Assembly: GCA_041477815.1 (NCBI GenBank)
Contig: JBGOUV010000064.1
Location: 1 to 21,349 of the forward strand
Direction of reading: 5' to 3'
DNA: 21,349 bases
DNA from: JBGOUV01 sp041477815
GTDB lineage: Bacteria > Acidobacteriota > Terriglobia > Bryobacterales > JACQDG01
Shown here: positions 1 through 9,078 of the stretch, in pieces
How positions within the stretch are numbered: the first letter of the stretch is position 1
Layout: the number at the start of each line of letters is the position of its first letter
The notes under the pieces: model-generated
Database searches by the model: none
Told to the model about the DNA's origin: nothing
What the model saw: only the letters and a program-made list of their open reading frames with translations
Position numbers and translations under genes: made by a program

Positions 1-1
1 G

Positions 2-877
2 ACCCGCCTCGACCTGGCCAATTGGCTGGTCTCACCCGCCAACCCCCTCACCGCCCGGGTCTTCGTCAACCGCCTGTGGCGGCAATTCTTCGGCGCCGGA
101 CTTTCCAAGGTGCTGGACGATCTGGGATCCCAAGGCGACTGGCCGCTGCATGCGGAGCTGCTGGACTGCCTGGCCGCCGAGTTCGTCTCCCACGGCTGGG
201 ACGTCAAGCACGTCATCCGCACAATTGTACTTAGCCATGCCTACCGGCAGTCGTCCGCGGGGAGTCCGGCGCTCGAGGAGCGGGACCCGGACAACCGCCT
301 CCTGGCCCGGCAGAGCCGCTTCCGGCTGGATGCGGAGATCGTGCGGGACGTGGCGCTGGGCGTGTCGGGCCTCCTGGTGGACAGGTTCGGCGGCCCCAGC
401 GTCCGGCCCTACCAGCCGGAGGGCTACCTGGCCGCCCTCAACTTCCCCAAGCGCGAATACTCCGCCAGCCGGGGCGAGGACCTCTACCGGCGCGGCGTCT
501 ACACCCACTGGCAGCGGACCTTCCTGCACCCCAGCCTGATGACCTTCGACGCCCCCACCCGCGAGGAGTGCACCATCAACCGCACCACCTCCAACACGCC
601 CCTCCAGGCACTCGTACTACTCAATGATCCGACCTACGTAGAGGCGGCCCAGGCCTTTGCCGGGAACATCCTGCGCGACGGCGGGCGCTCGCTAGACCAG
701 AAGCTGGACTGGGCCTTTCTGCGCGCGGTCGGCCGCAAGCCGGTTGCCGACGAGCGCCGTATCCTGACCGGCCTGCACCGCCAGAGCCTGCGCCGCTTCG
801 AGTCCGACCCGCAGGCGGCGATGACGGCGGTGGCCCGCGCCATCCTGAACCTGCACGAGACCATCACCCGCAACTGA
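2..877 (+). CDS. DUF1553 domain protein, C-terminal part (5' end outside window)
   Basis: The reading frame is open from the window edge to a TGA at 875-877, so only the C-terminal part of about 291 residues is present. The first residues in frame (TRLDLANWL, then NPLTARVFVNRLWRQFFG) are the hallmark of DUF1553 (PSD1). The later NTPLQALVLLNDP segment is also typical of that family. In full-length relatives an N-terminal cytochrome c-like (PSCyt1) domain and DUF1549 usually precede this part; if present here they lie outside the window. The biochemical role of DUF1549/DUF1553 proteins is not established, but they are exported and genetically paired with DUF1501 proteins in Planctomycetes, Verrucomicrobia and Acidobacteria. 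The DUF1501 gene follows after 10 bp, which fits that pairing and an operon. The family call is secure; the function is unknown. Confidence 0.9.
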   Translation, partial: TRLDLANWLVSPANPLTARVFVNRLWRQFFGAGLSKVLDDLGSQGDWPLHAELLDCLAAEFVSHGWDVKHVIRTIVLSHAYRQSSAGSPALEERDPDNRLLARQSRFRLDAEIVRDVALGVSGLLVDRFGGPSVRPYQPEGYLAALNFPKREYSASRGEDLYRRGVYTHWQRTFLHPSLMTFDAPTREECTINRTTSNTPLQALVLLNDPTYVEAAQAFAGNILRDGGRSLDQKLDWAFLRAVGRKPVADERRILTGLHRQSLRRFESDPQAAMTAVARAILNLHETITRN

Positions 878-887
878 GGAGAGAGCC

Positions 888-2260
<1,373 letters not shown>

Positions 2261-2264
<4 letters not shown>

Positions 2265-2677
2265 GACTCGCCCTTGCGCTGATCGCATCGGTTCTGGTCT
2301 GTTCCGCCCAACCCAAATCCCTCTACGAGCGGCTGGGCCGGTACGACGGCATCGCCGCTATCGCTGATGAGTACCTAAAGGGGATCCGCGCCGACCCCCA
2401 GTTCGCCCGCTTCGCCGGACGCGGGGCCGACTCCCTGCAGCGCTCCCGGCAACTGCTAAAGGACCAGTGGTGCGCCCTGTCCGGCGGTCCTTGTACCTAC
2501 ATCGGTCGCGATATGAAGACCGCGCACGCCGGCCTGGCCATCACCGAGGCGGAATGGGCGGTGAGTATGAAGTACCTCGCCGCCGCACTCGACAAGAAGT
2601 CGCTCCCCGCCCAGGAACGGAAAGAGTTCCTGGCTTTGGTCGATTCCCTGAAGAAACATTTCGTAGAGAGGCCCTAA
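2261..2677 (+). CDS. exported group 1 truncated haemoglobin
   Basis: This is a 138-residue protein. I chose the ATG at 2261 because it overlaps the previous stop as ATGA and gives a short signal peptide (MRLALALIASVLVCSA, cleavage probably before Gln17). The remainder is a complete trHb1-type globin. LYERLGRYDGI opens it, Tyr38 in DEYLKGI aligns with the B10 tyrosine of mycobacterial trHbN, ALSGGPCTYIG is the conserved EF-region motif, and His89 in MKTAHAGLAIT is the expected proximal haem ligand. Group 1 globins bind O2 and NO and can act as NO dioxygenases. The signal peptide makes a periplasmic location likely, which is unusual. It sits between DUF1501 and an exported oxidoreductase, so its partner may be a cytochrome domain in the same operon (inference). 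The cysteine at 14 does not form a good lipobox. Confidence 0.9.
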
Positions 2678-2680
2678 CCT

Positions 2681-3913
2681 ATGAGTAAGATCAGCCGCAG
2701 AAAGTTGTTTTCCGCAGCCGCAGCCGCCCCTGCCATCCTCGCCCAGCGTAGCCCCAACGACCGCATCGGCGTAGCGTCCATTGGCGTAGGTACTCGCGGC
2801 ATCTACTTGCTCGAGCGGGCCCAGGAGTGTCCCAACACCGAGATCCGGGTCATCTGCGACCTCTACGACTCGAACCTGAAGCGCGCCGCCAACACCGCCC
2901 GCAACAAGCAGGCCCAGACCCTCAAGGACTGGGAGAAGGCTATCTCCGCGCCCGGCGTGGACGTGGTGTTCATAGCCACCCCGGACTTCTGGCACGCGCC
3001 CATGGTCATCCGGGCGGCGGAGCTGAAGAAGCACATCTATGTCGAGAAAGCCCTGTGCCGTACCCTGCCCGAGGCCAAGGCCATTCGCAAGGCGGTCAAA
3101 GATAACAAGGTCATCCTACAGCTCGGACATAATCAGAACAGCGATCCCTACTACACCAAGGCGCAAGAGATCTGCCGCTCCGGAAAGCTGGGCAAGGTAG
3201 CTCTGGTCCGGACCTACATCGACCGCACCAGCCAGTGGCCGGAATGGCAGTTCTACACCGCCTACAACATCAACCAAACCCCCCCGGATGCCACGGCGCA
3301 GACCATCGACTGGAAGCGGTTCGTACGCAACGCCTCGGAGATTCCGTTCGACGTGGAGCGCTTCTTCCGGTGGCGCTGCTGGTGGGAATACGGCACCGGG
3401 ATCGCCGGCGACCTGATGAGCCACCAGTGGGACGGCGTCAACATGATCCTGGGAATGGGCATCCCGGAGACGGCGCAGACCATGGGCGGCCTGTATTTCT
3501 GGAAGCAGGACCGGGACGTGCCGGACCAGTGGCACTCCCTGTTCGAATACCCCAAAAAGGAGCTGAACATCGTCTTCGGCTGCACGTTCCACAACCGCCA
3601 TCAAGGGACCAATACCTACATCCTGGGACGCGATGCCAGCCTGGAAGTCGGCGGGTGGTGCCGGCTCTACGGCGGGGAGTGGAAGGCGGAGAATGCGAAA
3701 AAGGCGGGCGCGCCCGACTACGAGATGAAGCGCGGCGAGCTGGAGGTGTCGAACCACATCCGCAACTTCATCGACTGCGTCCGCTCCGGCGAGACCCCGC
3801 GCTGCGGCATCGACCGGGCCTGGGAAGAAGTGGTCACCGTCATCATGTCGGTCGAGTCCTACTTCAAGGAGCGGAAAGTGAAGTGGGACCCGGTGAACGA
3901 ACTGATCGTGTAA
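2681..3913 (+). CDS. Tat-exported Gfo/Idh/MocA family oxidoreductase
   Basis: This 410-residue protein starts 3 bp after the haemoglobin stop. The N-terminus SRRKLFSAAAAAPAILA is a twin-arginine signal. It is followed by the Rossmann motif GVGTRG (GxGxxG) for NAD(P), then DVVFIATPDFWHAPM and YVEKALCRT. In most relatives the lysine motif reads EKP; here it is EKA, with the lysine kept. The C-terminal half has the family's alpha/beta domain, including GDLMSHQWDGVN with the histidine often involved in catalysis. Family members oxidise, reduce or epimerise sugars, inositols and related compounds. The substrate here cannot be named. The Tat signal implies that a folded, cofactor-loaded enzyme is exported, as in many Planctomycete and Acidobacterial homologues. 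The last 50 bp overlap the convergent gene on the other strand. Confidence 0.9.
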   Translation: MSKISRRKLFSAAAAAPAILAQRSPNDRIGVASIGVGTRGIYLLERAQECPNTEIRVICDLYDSNLKRAANTARNKQAQTLKDWEKAISAPGVDVVFIATPDFWHAPMVIRAAELKKHIYVEKALCRTLPEAKAIRKAVKDNKVILQLGHNQNSDPYYTKAQEICRSGKLGKVALVRTYIDRTSQWPEWQFYTAYNINQTPPDATAQTIDWKRFVRNASEIPFDVERFFRWRCWWEYGTGIAGDLMSHQWDGVNMILGMGIPETAQTMGGLYFWKQDRDVPDQWHSLFEYPKKELNIVFGCTFHNRHQGTNTYILGRDASLEVGGWCRLYGGEWKAENAKKAGAPDYEMKRGELEVSNHIRNFIDCVRSGETPRCGIDRAWEEVVTVIMSVESYFKERKVKWDPVNELIV

Positions 3914-6392
3914 CCACGAAGTAGGGCTGGTTGGAGAGGTCCGGGGCGAAGCCGGGGTAAAGCCAGGCGGACTCGGGCGCGGTTCGTAGCTCGAAGTAAT
4001 ACTCCAGCGGGTAGGGAGACTTGGTGTAGGCGGCGGGAATGACGGCGCGGTAGCGCTGGTCGCGGAGCTGCATGTCGGCCGACTGCCAGGGTTCGGCCTG
4101 GTCGACGCGGCGGTAGTGGAGCCGTACCGAGGCCGCGCGGTCGACTGCGAGTTCGAGGGGGAGGGGTTGGCCGGGGCGGAAGGAGGCCGGGGGCGTGTGG
4201 CGGCAGGCGGCCGTGGGGCGTGGGCGGACGCTGGGGACGGGTTCGGAGGCCGTCGTTTGCGGGAGGAGCTTTTCCATGTCGGCTATGTCCTGGTCGATGG
4301 CCGGGAGGCGGTCGCGCCAGTGCCCGCGGAGGTGCGGGTCGTAGCCGAAGGTTATATCCGCTCGATAGGCTTCTCCGGCGCGGGCGACTTCGGCCCAGGC
4401 GGCGCGGGCGGTGCGGTAGGACTGGAGGGCTTGTTCCAGGGCCGCGCGGCTTTGGGTGCGCTCGTAGAGGGAAAAGAACACGCCGGCGCGGAGCTTGTGG
4501 GCGTAGAAGCGGCCCAGGCCGGCTTGGATGGTGAGGTCGATGCTGACGCGACGGAGATCCGTTCCCTTACGGTCGCGGTTCGGTGGGGGCGCCGCGGCGG
4601 TGGCGAAATCTTCCAGCCACTGGGCTACTTCCAGCGGGGTGTACTTGCCGGTGGCCGTCTCGTCGATGCGGGAGAAGAGTTGGGGGTCCAGCGGGCTGAC
4701 GCTGCCGAACTTCTTGGGGCTGGGGGTATCGCTGTAGGGGTGCTTGCGGGCCGCGTCGACGATGGGCATGTTGGTGTAGTTTTCGGGCCAGAAGCTGTTG
4801 TTGGCGGCGGAGGGGAGGTGGGCAGTAGTGATGAGAGGCAGGATGCGGCTGGCGTTGGCCAGGGCGGATTCTACGGCCGGGGCGTCCTCTTGGAATTGGC
4901 GGCGGAGGAAGCGGCGCCAGGTGTCGGGGTGGGCGTTGGGGTTGTAGAGGAGGCGGCCCCATAGGCGGTAGGTATATAGGTACTTCTCCCAGTCATAGCG
5001 CGTGGCGAGGCTCGGGTCGGCGTAGGCCTGGCGGCCGCCGGGGAGGCCGGAGCCTTTGCGTCCTTTGAAGGAGAGCGGCTCGCAGATCTCGACGCCGGCC
5101 GAGCCGCAGAAGCTCGAGGCGCGGCCGTAGCCGGCGGCCAGGGCCGGGTCGCCCCACAGGAGCAGGCGCTGGGTGCCGGGCCAGAGGCGGTGCAGGACGC
5201 CGTAGCGGCGGTCCTCGCGCAGCAGGTCGCCGTAGCCGTAGCGCAGGAAGCGGCGCTCGCCGGAGCTAAGAGCGAAGAAGCCCTCCGCCTGGCGGGGCAT
5301 CTCCACCTCGCGGATGGCGGCCTGGTGATAGGAGAGGCCCATGTGCTCGGCCCAGTATTTGGGCGAGATGTTGACGGGCAGACCGGTGGAGAGCGCCACG
5401 TCGATCATCTGCTGGTCCATGCCCTTGGCGTGCATGTCGACTTCGATCCGGCGGCCGGTCTTGAGAATACCGCCAAACACCGTCTTCCAGAACTGGTAGC
5501 TGCCCTCGGCGATGCCGCTTTCGCCGTGCACGCGGAAGGTCACGCCGCTGATAGCCGGGCAGGCCTGGAGCAGCGCGTACAGCGCATCGCGGCAGTAGGC
5601 GGCGTGGTTGGCGGCGTTGAGACCCTCGACGGTGTAGTTGGCGTTCGGGCTGTCGGTCCACTGGTACGCGTGGGTCCACAGGCCGAGTTGGAACTGCAGG
5701 CCGCGCGCCACCGTCTGCTCGCTGATGTAACGGAGCATGTCGAGGTTGTGGTCGCGCTCCTCGTCGGGGAGCGGGACGGCCCTTACCTGGTAGCCCGGCA
5801 CGTCGAGCAGGAAGGGGTAGGCGAAGTGGAGGTAGCAGTCGCGGATCTGGCGGGTGAAGTCATACCCGATACCGAAGGCCAGGCTGAAGCGGTTGAAGCG
5901 CTGGGCGGCCAGCATGGTGAGATACGGCGGCCACATGGAGCGGTCGTAGTACCAGGGTTTGTCCTCCACGTCGCTGACGAAGCAGCGGGTGACGGAGCGG
6001 ATCACGTTGGCCGGGCGCTCGATCAAGGGGGCGCTGGAGAACTCGACGCCGTGGGCGCCGCGGTCCGCCAGCTCCAGCAGGGCGTATACCAGGCCGCGGG
6101 GGTCCGAGCCGGCGGCCAGCACGACGGGCCGGCCGTCGATCATGCCGGGGGCGAGGGCGAGAGCTTCGGGTCCGGTGGGGACGGCGCCCTTCAGGATCTC
6201 ACGTGCCGCGGGCGAGGACAGCCCGGCGGCCACAACCGGCGGGCCTCCGGATACGCCCCGGGCGGCCAGCGCGTCCTGCAATTGCTGCATGGCCCACCGG
6301 GCGGGAGGCGAGGAGGCTACCGGATCGTCGGCTTGAGCCCGGACCAGGCCGGCGGCCAAGCCGGTCTGCCATAGAAATTCGCGTCGGTTCAT
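3864..6392 (-). CDS. Tat-exported large protein, probable glycoside hydrolase
   Basis: This 842-residue protein begins MNRREFLWQTGLAAGLVRAQ, a twin-arginine signal. Residues about 30-130 resemble the non-catalytic alpha/beta domain found before the barrel in GH20, GH67 and GH115 enzymes (ending in GRPVVLAAGSDPRGLVYAL, LELADR). A TIM-barrel-like part follows from about 130 to 480: MLAAQRFNRFSLAFG, then RVHGESGI at 287-294, where Glu291 lies where a clan-A acid/base would be expected. A C-terminal all-helical and beta region follows. I do not recognise the exact family, and an alpha-glucuronidase-like enzyme is only one option. It is convergent with the oxidoreductase, overlapping it by 50 bp, and divergent from the esterase/SMP-30 gene across 34 bp. 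That setting suggests a carbohydrate-degradation role (inference). Confidence 0.6.
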   Translation of the reverse strand: MNRREFLWQTGLAAGLVRAQADDPVASSPPARWAMQQLQDALAARGVSGGPPVVAAGLSSPAAREILKGAVPTGPEALALAPGMIDGRPVVLAAGSDPRGLVYALLELADRGAHGVEFSSAPLIERPANVIRSVTRCFVSDVEDKPWYYDRSMWPPYLTMLAAQRFNRFSLAFGIGYDFTRQIRDCYLHFAYPFLLDVPGYQVRAVPLPDEERDHNLDMLRYISEQTVARGLQFQLGLWTHAYQWTDSPNANYTVEGLNAANHAAYCRDALYALLQACPAISGVTFRVHGESGIAEGSYQFWKTVFGGILKTGRRIEVDMHAKGMDQQMIDVALSTGLPVNISPKYWAEHMGLSYHQAAIREVEMPRQAEGFFALSSGERRFLRYGYGDLLREDRRYGVLHRLWPGTQRLLLWGDPALAAGYGRASSFCGSAGVEICEPLSFKGRKGSGLPGGRQAYADPSLATRYDWEKYLYTYRLWGRLLYNPNAHPDTWRRFLRRQFQEDAPAVESALANASRILPLITTAHLPSAANNSFWPENYTNMPIVDAARKHPYSDTPSPKKFGSVSPLDPQLFSRIDETATGKYTPLEVAQWLEDFATAAAPPPNRDRKGTDLRRVSIDLTIQAGLGRFYAHKLRAGVFFSLYERTQSRAALEQALQSYRTARAAWAEVARAGEAYRADITFGYDPHLRGHWRDRLPAIDQDIADMEKLLPQTTASEPVPSVRPRPTAACRHTPPASFRPGQPLPLELAVDRAASVRLHYRRVDQAEPWQSADMQLRDQRYRAVIPAAYTKSPYPLEYYFELRTAPESAWLYPGFAPDLSNQPYFVVTRSVRSPGPTSLSAP

Positions 6393-6402
6393 GGCCCTAT
6401 CT

Positions 6403-6413
6403 TACCTGAGGTA
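6403..6413. promoter_or_regulatory. short palindrome between divergent start codons
   Basis: TACCTGAGGTA is a perfect inverted repeat (arms TACCT/AGGTA around a G). It is centred in the 34-bp gap between the divergent starts at 6392 and 6427. It could be an operator shared by both genes, but 11 bp is short enough to arise by chance, and no clear -35/-10 pair fits the gap. Confidence 0.3.
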
Positions 6414-6426
6414 GGATGAGAGGATC

Positions 6427-8157
6427 ATGCGACGAGCAACCGTTCTGCTGTTTGGTTTGGCGGCGCTGCTGGGGGCCCAGGAGGCGTATAAGTTTGGTCC
6501 GGACTCTCAGCGGAAGCCGAATGTCCCCCAGGGCAAAGTTACGCAGCATACCTGGACGAGCCGGATTTACCCGGGCTCGGTGCGAGACTACTGGGTGTAT
6601 GTACCGGCGCAGTACCGGCCGGACAAGCCCGCCTGCGTCATGGTGTTCCAGGACGGCAGCGGGTTTGTTCGCGACGACGGGCACTCGCGCGTGCCCATCG
6701 TGTTCGACAACCTCATTCAGGAGGGCAGCATGCCCGTGACCATCGCCATCCTCATCAACCCGGGAGTGCTGCCCGCGCTAAAGCCCGACCAGCAGGCGCG
6801 CTTCAACCGCAGCTATGAGTACGATGCGGTGGACGACCGGTATGCGCGGTTCCTCCTGGAGGAGATCCTGCCGGAAGTGGGCAAGAGCTACAACCTGTCG
6901 AGCGACCCGAACGACCGGGCTATCTCGGGGTCCAGCTCGGGCGGTATCGCCGCCTTCAATGCCGCCTGGCAGCGGCCGGACGCCTTCCGCCGAGTGGTCA
7001 GCTACGTCGGCAGCTTCACCAATCTGCGGGGCGGCGACACCTTTTCAGGGCTGATCCGCAAGACCGAGCCGAAGCCGCTGCGCGTGTTCCTGCAGGACGG
7101 CACGAAGGACCAGAACATTTACTCCGGGAACTGGTACATAGCCAACCAGGACGTGGCGGCGGCGCTGGAGTACGCCGGGTATGACGTGAAGTTCGTGGTC
7201 GGGACGGACGGGCACAGCGGCCGGCACGGCGGGTCGATTCTGCCCGACGCCCTGCGGTGGCTGTGGCGGGACTATCCCCACCCCATCGTCAGGCCGATCT
7301 CGTCGCCCGGGCAGCGGCACTATGTTATGGACTTCCTCGACGCGTCGAGCGACTGGGAGGCGGTCAGCACGGGTCACAAGTTCACCGAGGGTCCGGCGGT
7401 CGACCGCGAGGGGAATGTCTACTTCAGCGACATACCTAACAACCGGATTCACAGGGTCGGGGCGGACTGGAAGGTCTCGGTATTCAAAGAAGATACCGGC
7501 GGCGTGAACGGGCTGATGTTTGGACCGGACGGGAAACTGTATGCCTGCCAGAACGGCCGCGAGCGCATTGTGGCTTACAGCCCCGACGGCTCGGAGTCGG
7601 TCATCGCCGAGGGGGTGAACTCCAACGACCTGGCCGTCAACGCCAAAGGCGAGATCTACTTCACCGATCCACCGGGGAAGAAGGTCTGGTTCATCGACAC
7701 TCAGCGGAACAAGCGGGTGGTCCACGAAGGGCTGGATTTCCCGAACGGGGTGCGCTTCTCACCGGACCAGTCCCTGCTGATGGTGGCGGACTTTCGGAGC
7801 CGCTGGGTATGGTCCTTCCAGGTGCAGCCGGACGGGTCGCTGGCCCACGGACAGGCCTTCCATCACCTGGAGACGGCGGATGACTCGTCGTCCACTAACG
7901 CCGACGGGATGACGGTGGACAACGAAGGGCACCTCTACGTGGCGACGCGGCTGGGCTTGCAGGTGTGCGATGCACCGGGGCGGGTGGTGGCGATCCTGCG
8001 CAAGCCGCAGAACGGGGCGTTGTCCAACGCGGTGTTCGCGGGGAAGGACCTGGACTGGTTGTATGTTACGGCCGGAGATAAGGTGTTTCGAAGACATATG
8101 CGGCGCAAGGGCGTCTGGCCGTGGCAGCCGGTGAAGCCGCCGGCGCCGCGGTTGTAG
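6427..8157 (+). CDS. secreted esterase fused to SMP-30/gluconolactonase propeller
   Basis: This 576-residue protein has a signal peptide (MRRATVLLFGLAALLGAQ) and GAGAGG upstream of the ATG. Residues about 40-285 are an alpha/beta hydrolase of the enterochelin esterase (Fes/esterase D) type. The nucleophile elbow is GSSSG at 168-172 with Ser170, an acidic candidate lies in FLQDGTKDQN, and the histidine is in GTDGHSGRHGG (263 or 267). Residues about 305-560 form an SMP-30/gluconolactonase/LRE-like six-bladed propeller. They start at KFTEGPAVDREGNVYFSD, in which Glu321 matches the metal-binding glutamate of the family. Such fusions occur in Acidobacteria and Planctomycetes. The protein may open esters and then lactones of a sugar acid, for example glucuronoyl esters, but the substrate is inferred only. 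A tandem heptamer repeat follows directly after the stop. Confidence 0.85.
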   Translation: MRRATVLLFGLAALLGAQEAYKFGPDSQRKPNVPQGKVTQHTWTSRIYPGSVRDYWVYVPAQYRPDKPACVMVFQDGSGFVRDDGHSRVPIVFDNLIQEGSMPVTIAILINPGVLPALKPDQQARFNRSYEYDAVDDRYARFLLEEILPEVGKSYNLSSDPNDRAISGSSSGGIAAFNAAWQRPDAFRRVVSYVGSFTNLRGGDTFSGLIRKTEPKPLRVFLQDGTKDQNIYSGNWYIANQDVAAALEYAGYDVKFVVGTDGHSGRHGGSILPDALRWLWRDYPHPIVRPISSPGQRHYVMDFLDASSDWEAVSTGHKFTEGPAVDREGNVYFSDIPNNRIHRVGADWKVSVFKEDTGGVNGLMFGPDGKLYACQNGRERIVAYSPDGSESVIAEGVNSNDLAVNAKGEIYFTDPPGKKVWFIDTQRNKRVVHEGLDFPNGVRFSPDQSLLMVADFRSRWVWSFQVQPDGSLAHGQAFHHLETADDSSSTNADGMTVDNEGHLYVATRLGLQVCDAPGRVVAILRKPQNGALSNAVFAGKDLDWLYVTAGDKVFRRHMRRKGVWPWQPVKPPAPRL

Positions 8158-8159
8158 CG

Positions 8160-8187
8160 GATCGTGGATCGTAGATCGTGGATCGTG
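8160..8187. repeat. four tandem heptamers (GATCGTG)
   Basis: Four head-to-tail copies of GATCGTG run from 8160 to 8187. The third base from the end of this array pattern is constant except in the second copy, which ends in A instead of G. The array lies 3 bp after the esterase/SMP-30 stop and just before the diverged palindrome that overlaps the glycosylase stop. It is non-coding. Each unit holds a GATC site, so it offers four closely spaced Dam-type sites if such a methylase exists in the host. Confidence 0.8.
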
Positions 8188-8201
8188 GGCAAACCTCCCG
8201 T

Positions 8202-8226
8202 GGACAAGCCGGATGCTTTTCCTACC
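8202..8226. repeat. diverged copy of the palindromic repeat at 10856-10880
   Basis: GGACAAGCC-GGA-TGCTTTTCC followed by TACC aligns base for base with the palindrome at 10856-10880. It has 21 of 25 identities and keeps the central GGA and the trailing TACC. The four changes destroy most of the stem, so this looks like a decayed copy of a dispersed element. It overlaps the last codon and stop of the DNA glycosylase gene (stop at 8222-8224, read on the minus strand). Confidence 0.6.
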
Positions 8227-9073
8227 GGAGGAGGCGGGACATGGCTCGGTCGGCCAGGAGGCGGCCGTTGGTCTGGCAGTGGGGGCAGTAGTTCGTTTCG
8301 TTGCTGGCGTAGCGGATTCGTTGGACGGGTTGGCCGCAGGCTGGACAGGGTTGGCGATAGCGGCCGTGGACGGCCATGCCGTCGCGGAAGGCGGTTACGT
8401 TTTCCGGGAAGCGGCCGGAGGCCTGGGTTCGGAGGGCGGCGATCCAGTGGGTCAGGGTCTGGCGGGTGGCGTCGTACAGGCGTTGGATTTGGTCGGGGGT
8501 TAACCGCTGGGTTAGGGTTAGCGGAGACAGACCGGCCTGGTGGAGGATCTCGTCGGCGTAGGCATTGCCGATGCCGCTGAAGAGATGCGGATCGGTCAGG
8601 GCGCGCTTGAGGGTGTGGTTGTCGGAAAGCAGGGCGGCGGAGAAGGCTTCGAGGGAAGCGTCCAGGACTTCCAGGCCGGCGGGGTTGAGGGCCGCAAGTG
8701 CGTCGCGGCCGCGTACCAGGTGCAGCGACGCCCGGCGCTCGGAGCCGGCTTCGGTTAGGATCAATGTTCCGCTGGAGAAGTCGAACGCGGCCAGGCCGCG
8801 CCGGCCGGGGAGTTTGGCGCCCTTGGGCTTCCAGTGGAGGCGGCCGGCGATCATGAGGTGCAGGACCAGCCACAGGTCGTCATCGAGGCCGATGGCGATG
8901 CGTTTGCCGAGGCGCTCGAGGCGGCGGACGGTCTTGCCGTGGACGGCCGGCAGCGGGGGATCGACCGAGCGGAGGAGGAAGGGGTTGGCGAGGCGGACGC
9001 GATCGAGAACCTGAGCGAGGATCCGGTTCTCTAGCGCTTCGATGTAGACCACGATGTCGGGCAGCTCGGGCAC
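8222..9073 (-). CDS. Fpg/Nei family DNA glycosylase (formamidopyrimidine-DNA glycosylase-like)
   Basis: This 283-residue bifunctional glycosylase/AP lyase removes oxidised bases from DNA in the cytoplasm. PELPD follows the initiator and supplies the N-terminal proline nucleophile and Glu3. Lys57 in LGKRIAIG matches the conserved lysine. The helix-two-turn-helix signature LFSGIGNAYADEIL lies at 164-177. The zinc finger is Cys243-x2-Cys246-x16-Cys263-x2-Cys266 and ends in CQTNGRLLADR, a common variant of the Fpg zinc finger. The start is GTG, 5 bp after the lactonase stop, with no obvious ribosome site, so translation is probably coupled. PELPD instead of PELPE suggests a side branch rather than classical MutM, so substrate preference is uncertain and I give no gene symbol. 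Confidence 0.92.
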   Translation of the reverse strand: MPELPDIVVYIEALENRILAQVLDRVRLANPFLLRSVDPPLPAVHGKTVRRLERLGKRIAIGLDDDLWLVLHLMIAGRLHWKPKGAKLPGRRGLAAFDFSSGTLILTEAGSERRASLHLVRGRDALAALNPAGLEVLDASLEAFSAALLSDNHTLKRALTDPHLFSGIGNAYADEILHQAGLSPLTLTQRLTPDQIQRLYDATRQTLTHWIAALRTQASGRFPENVTAFRDGMAVHGRYRQPCPACGQPVQRIRYASNETNYCPHCQTNGRLLADRAMSRLLR

Positions 9074-9078
9074 GCCGA

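Noticed and set aside
5190..6374. Plus-strand open frame of 394 codons
   Set aside because: It lies entirely antisense to the Tat-exported hydrolase-like gene, is Val/Gly/Ala-rich and has no motif.
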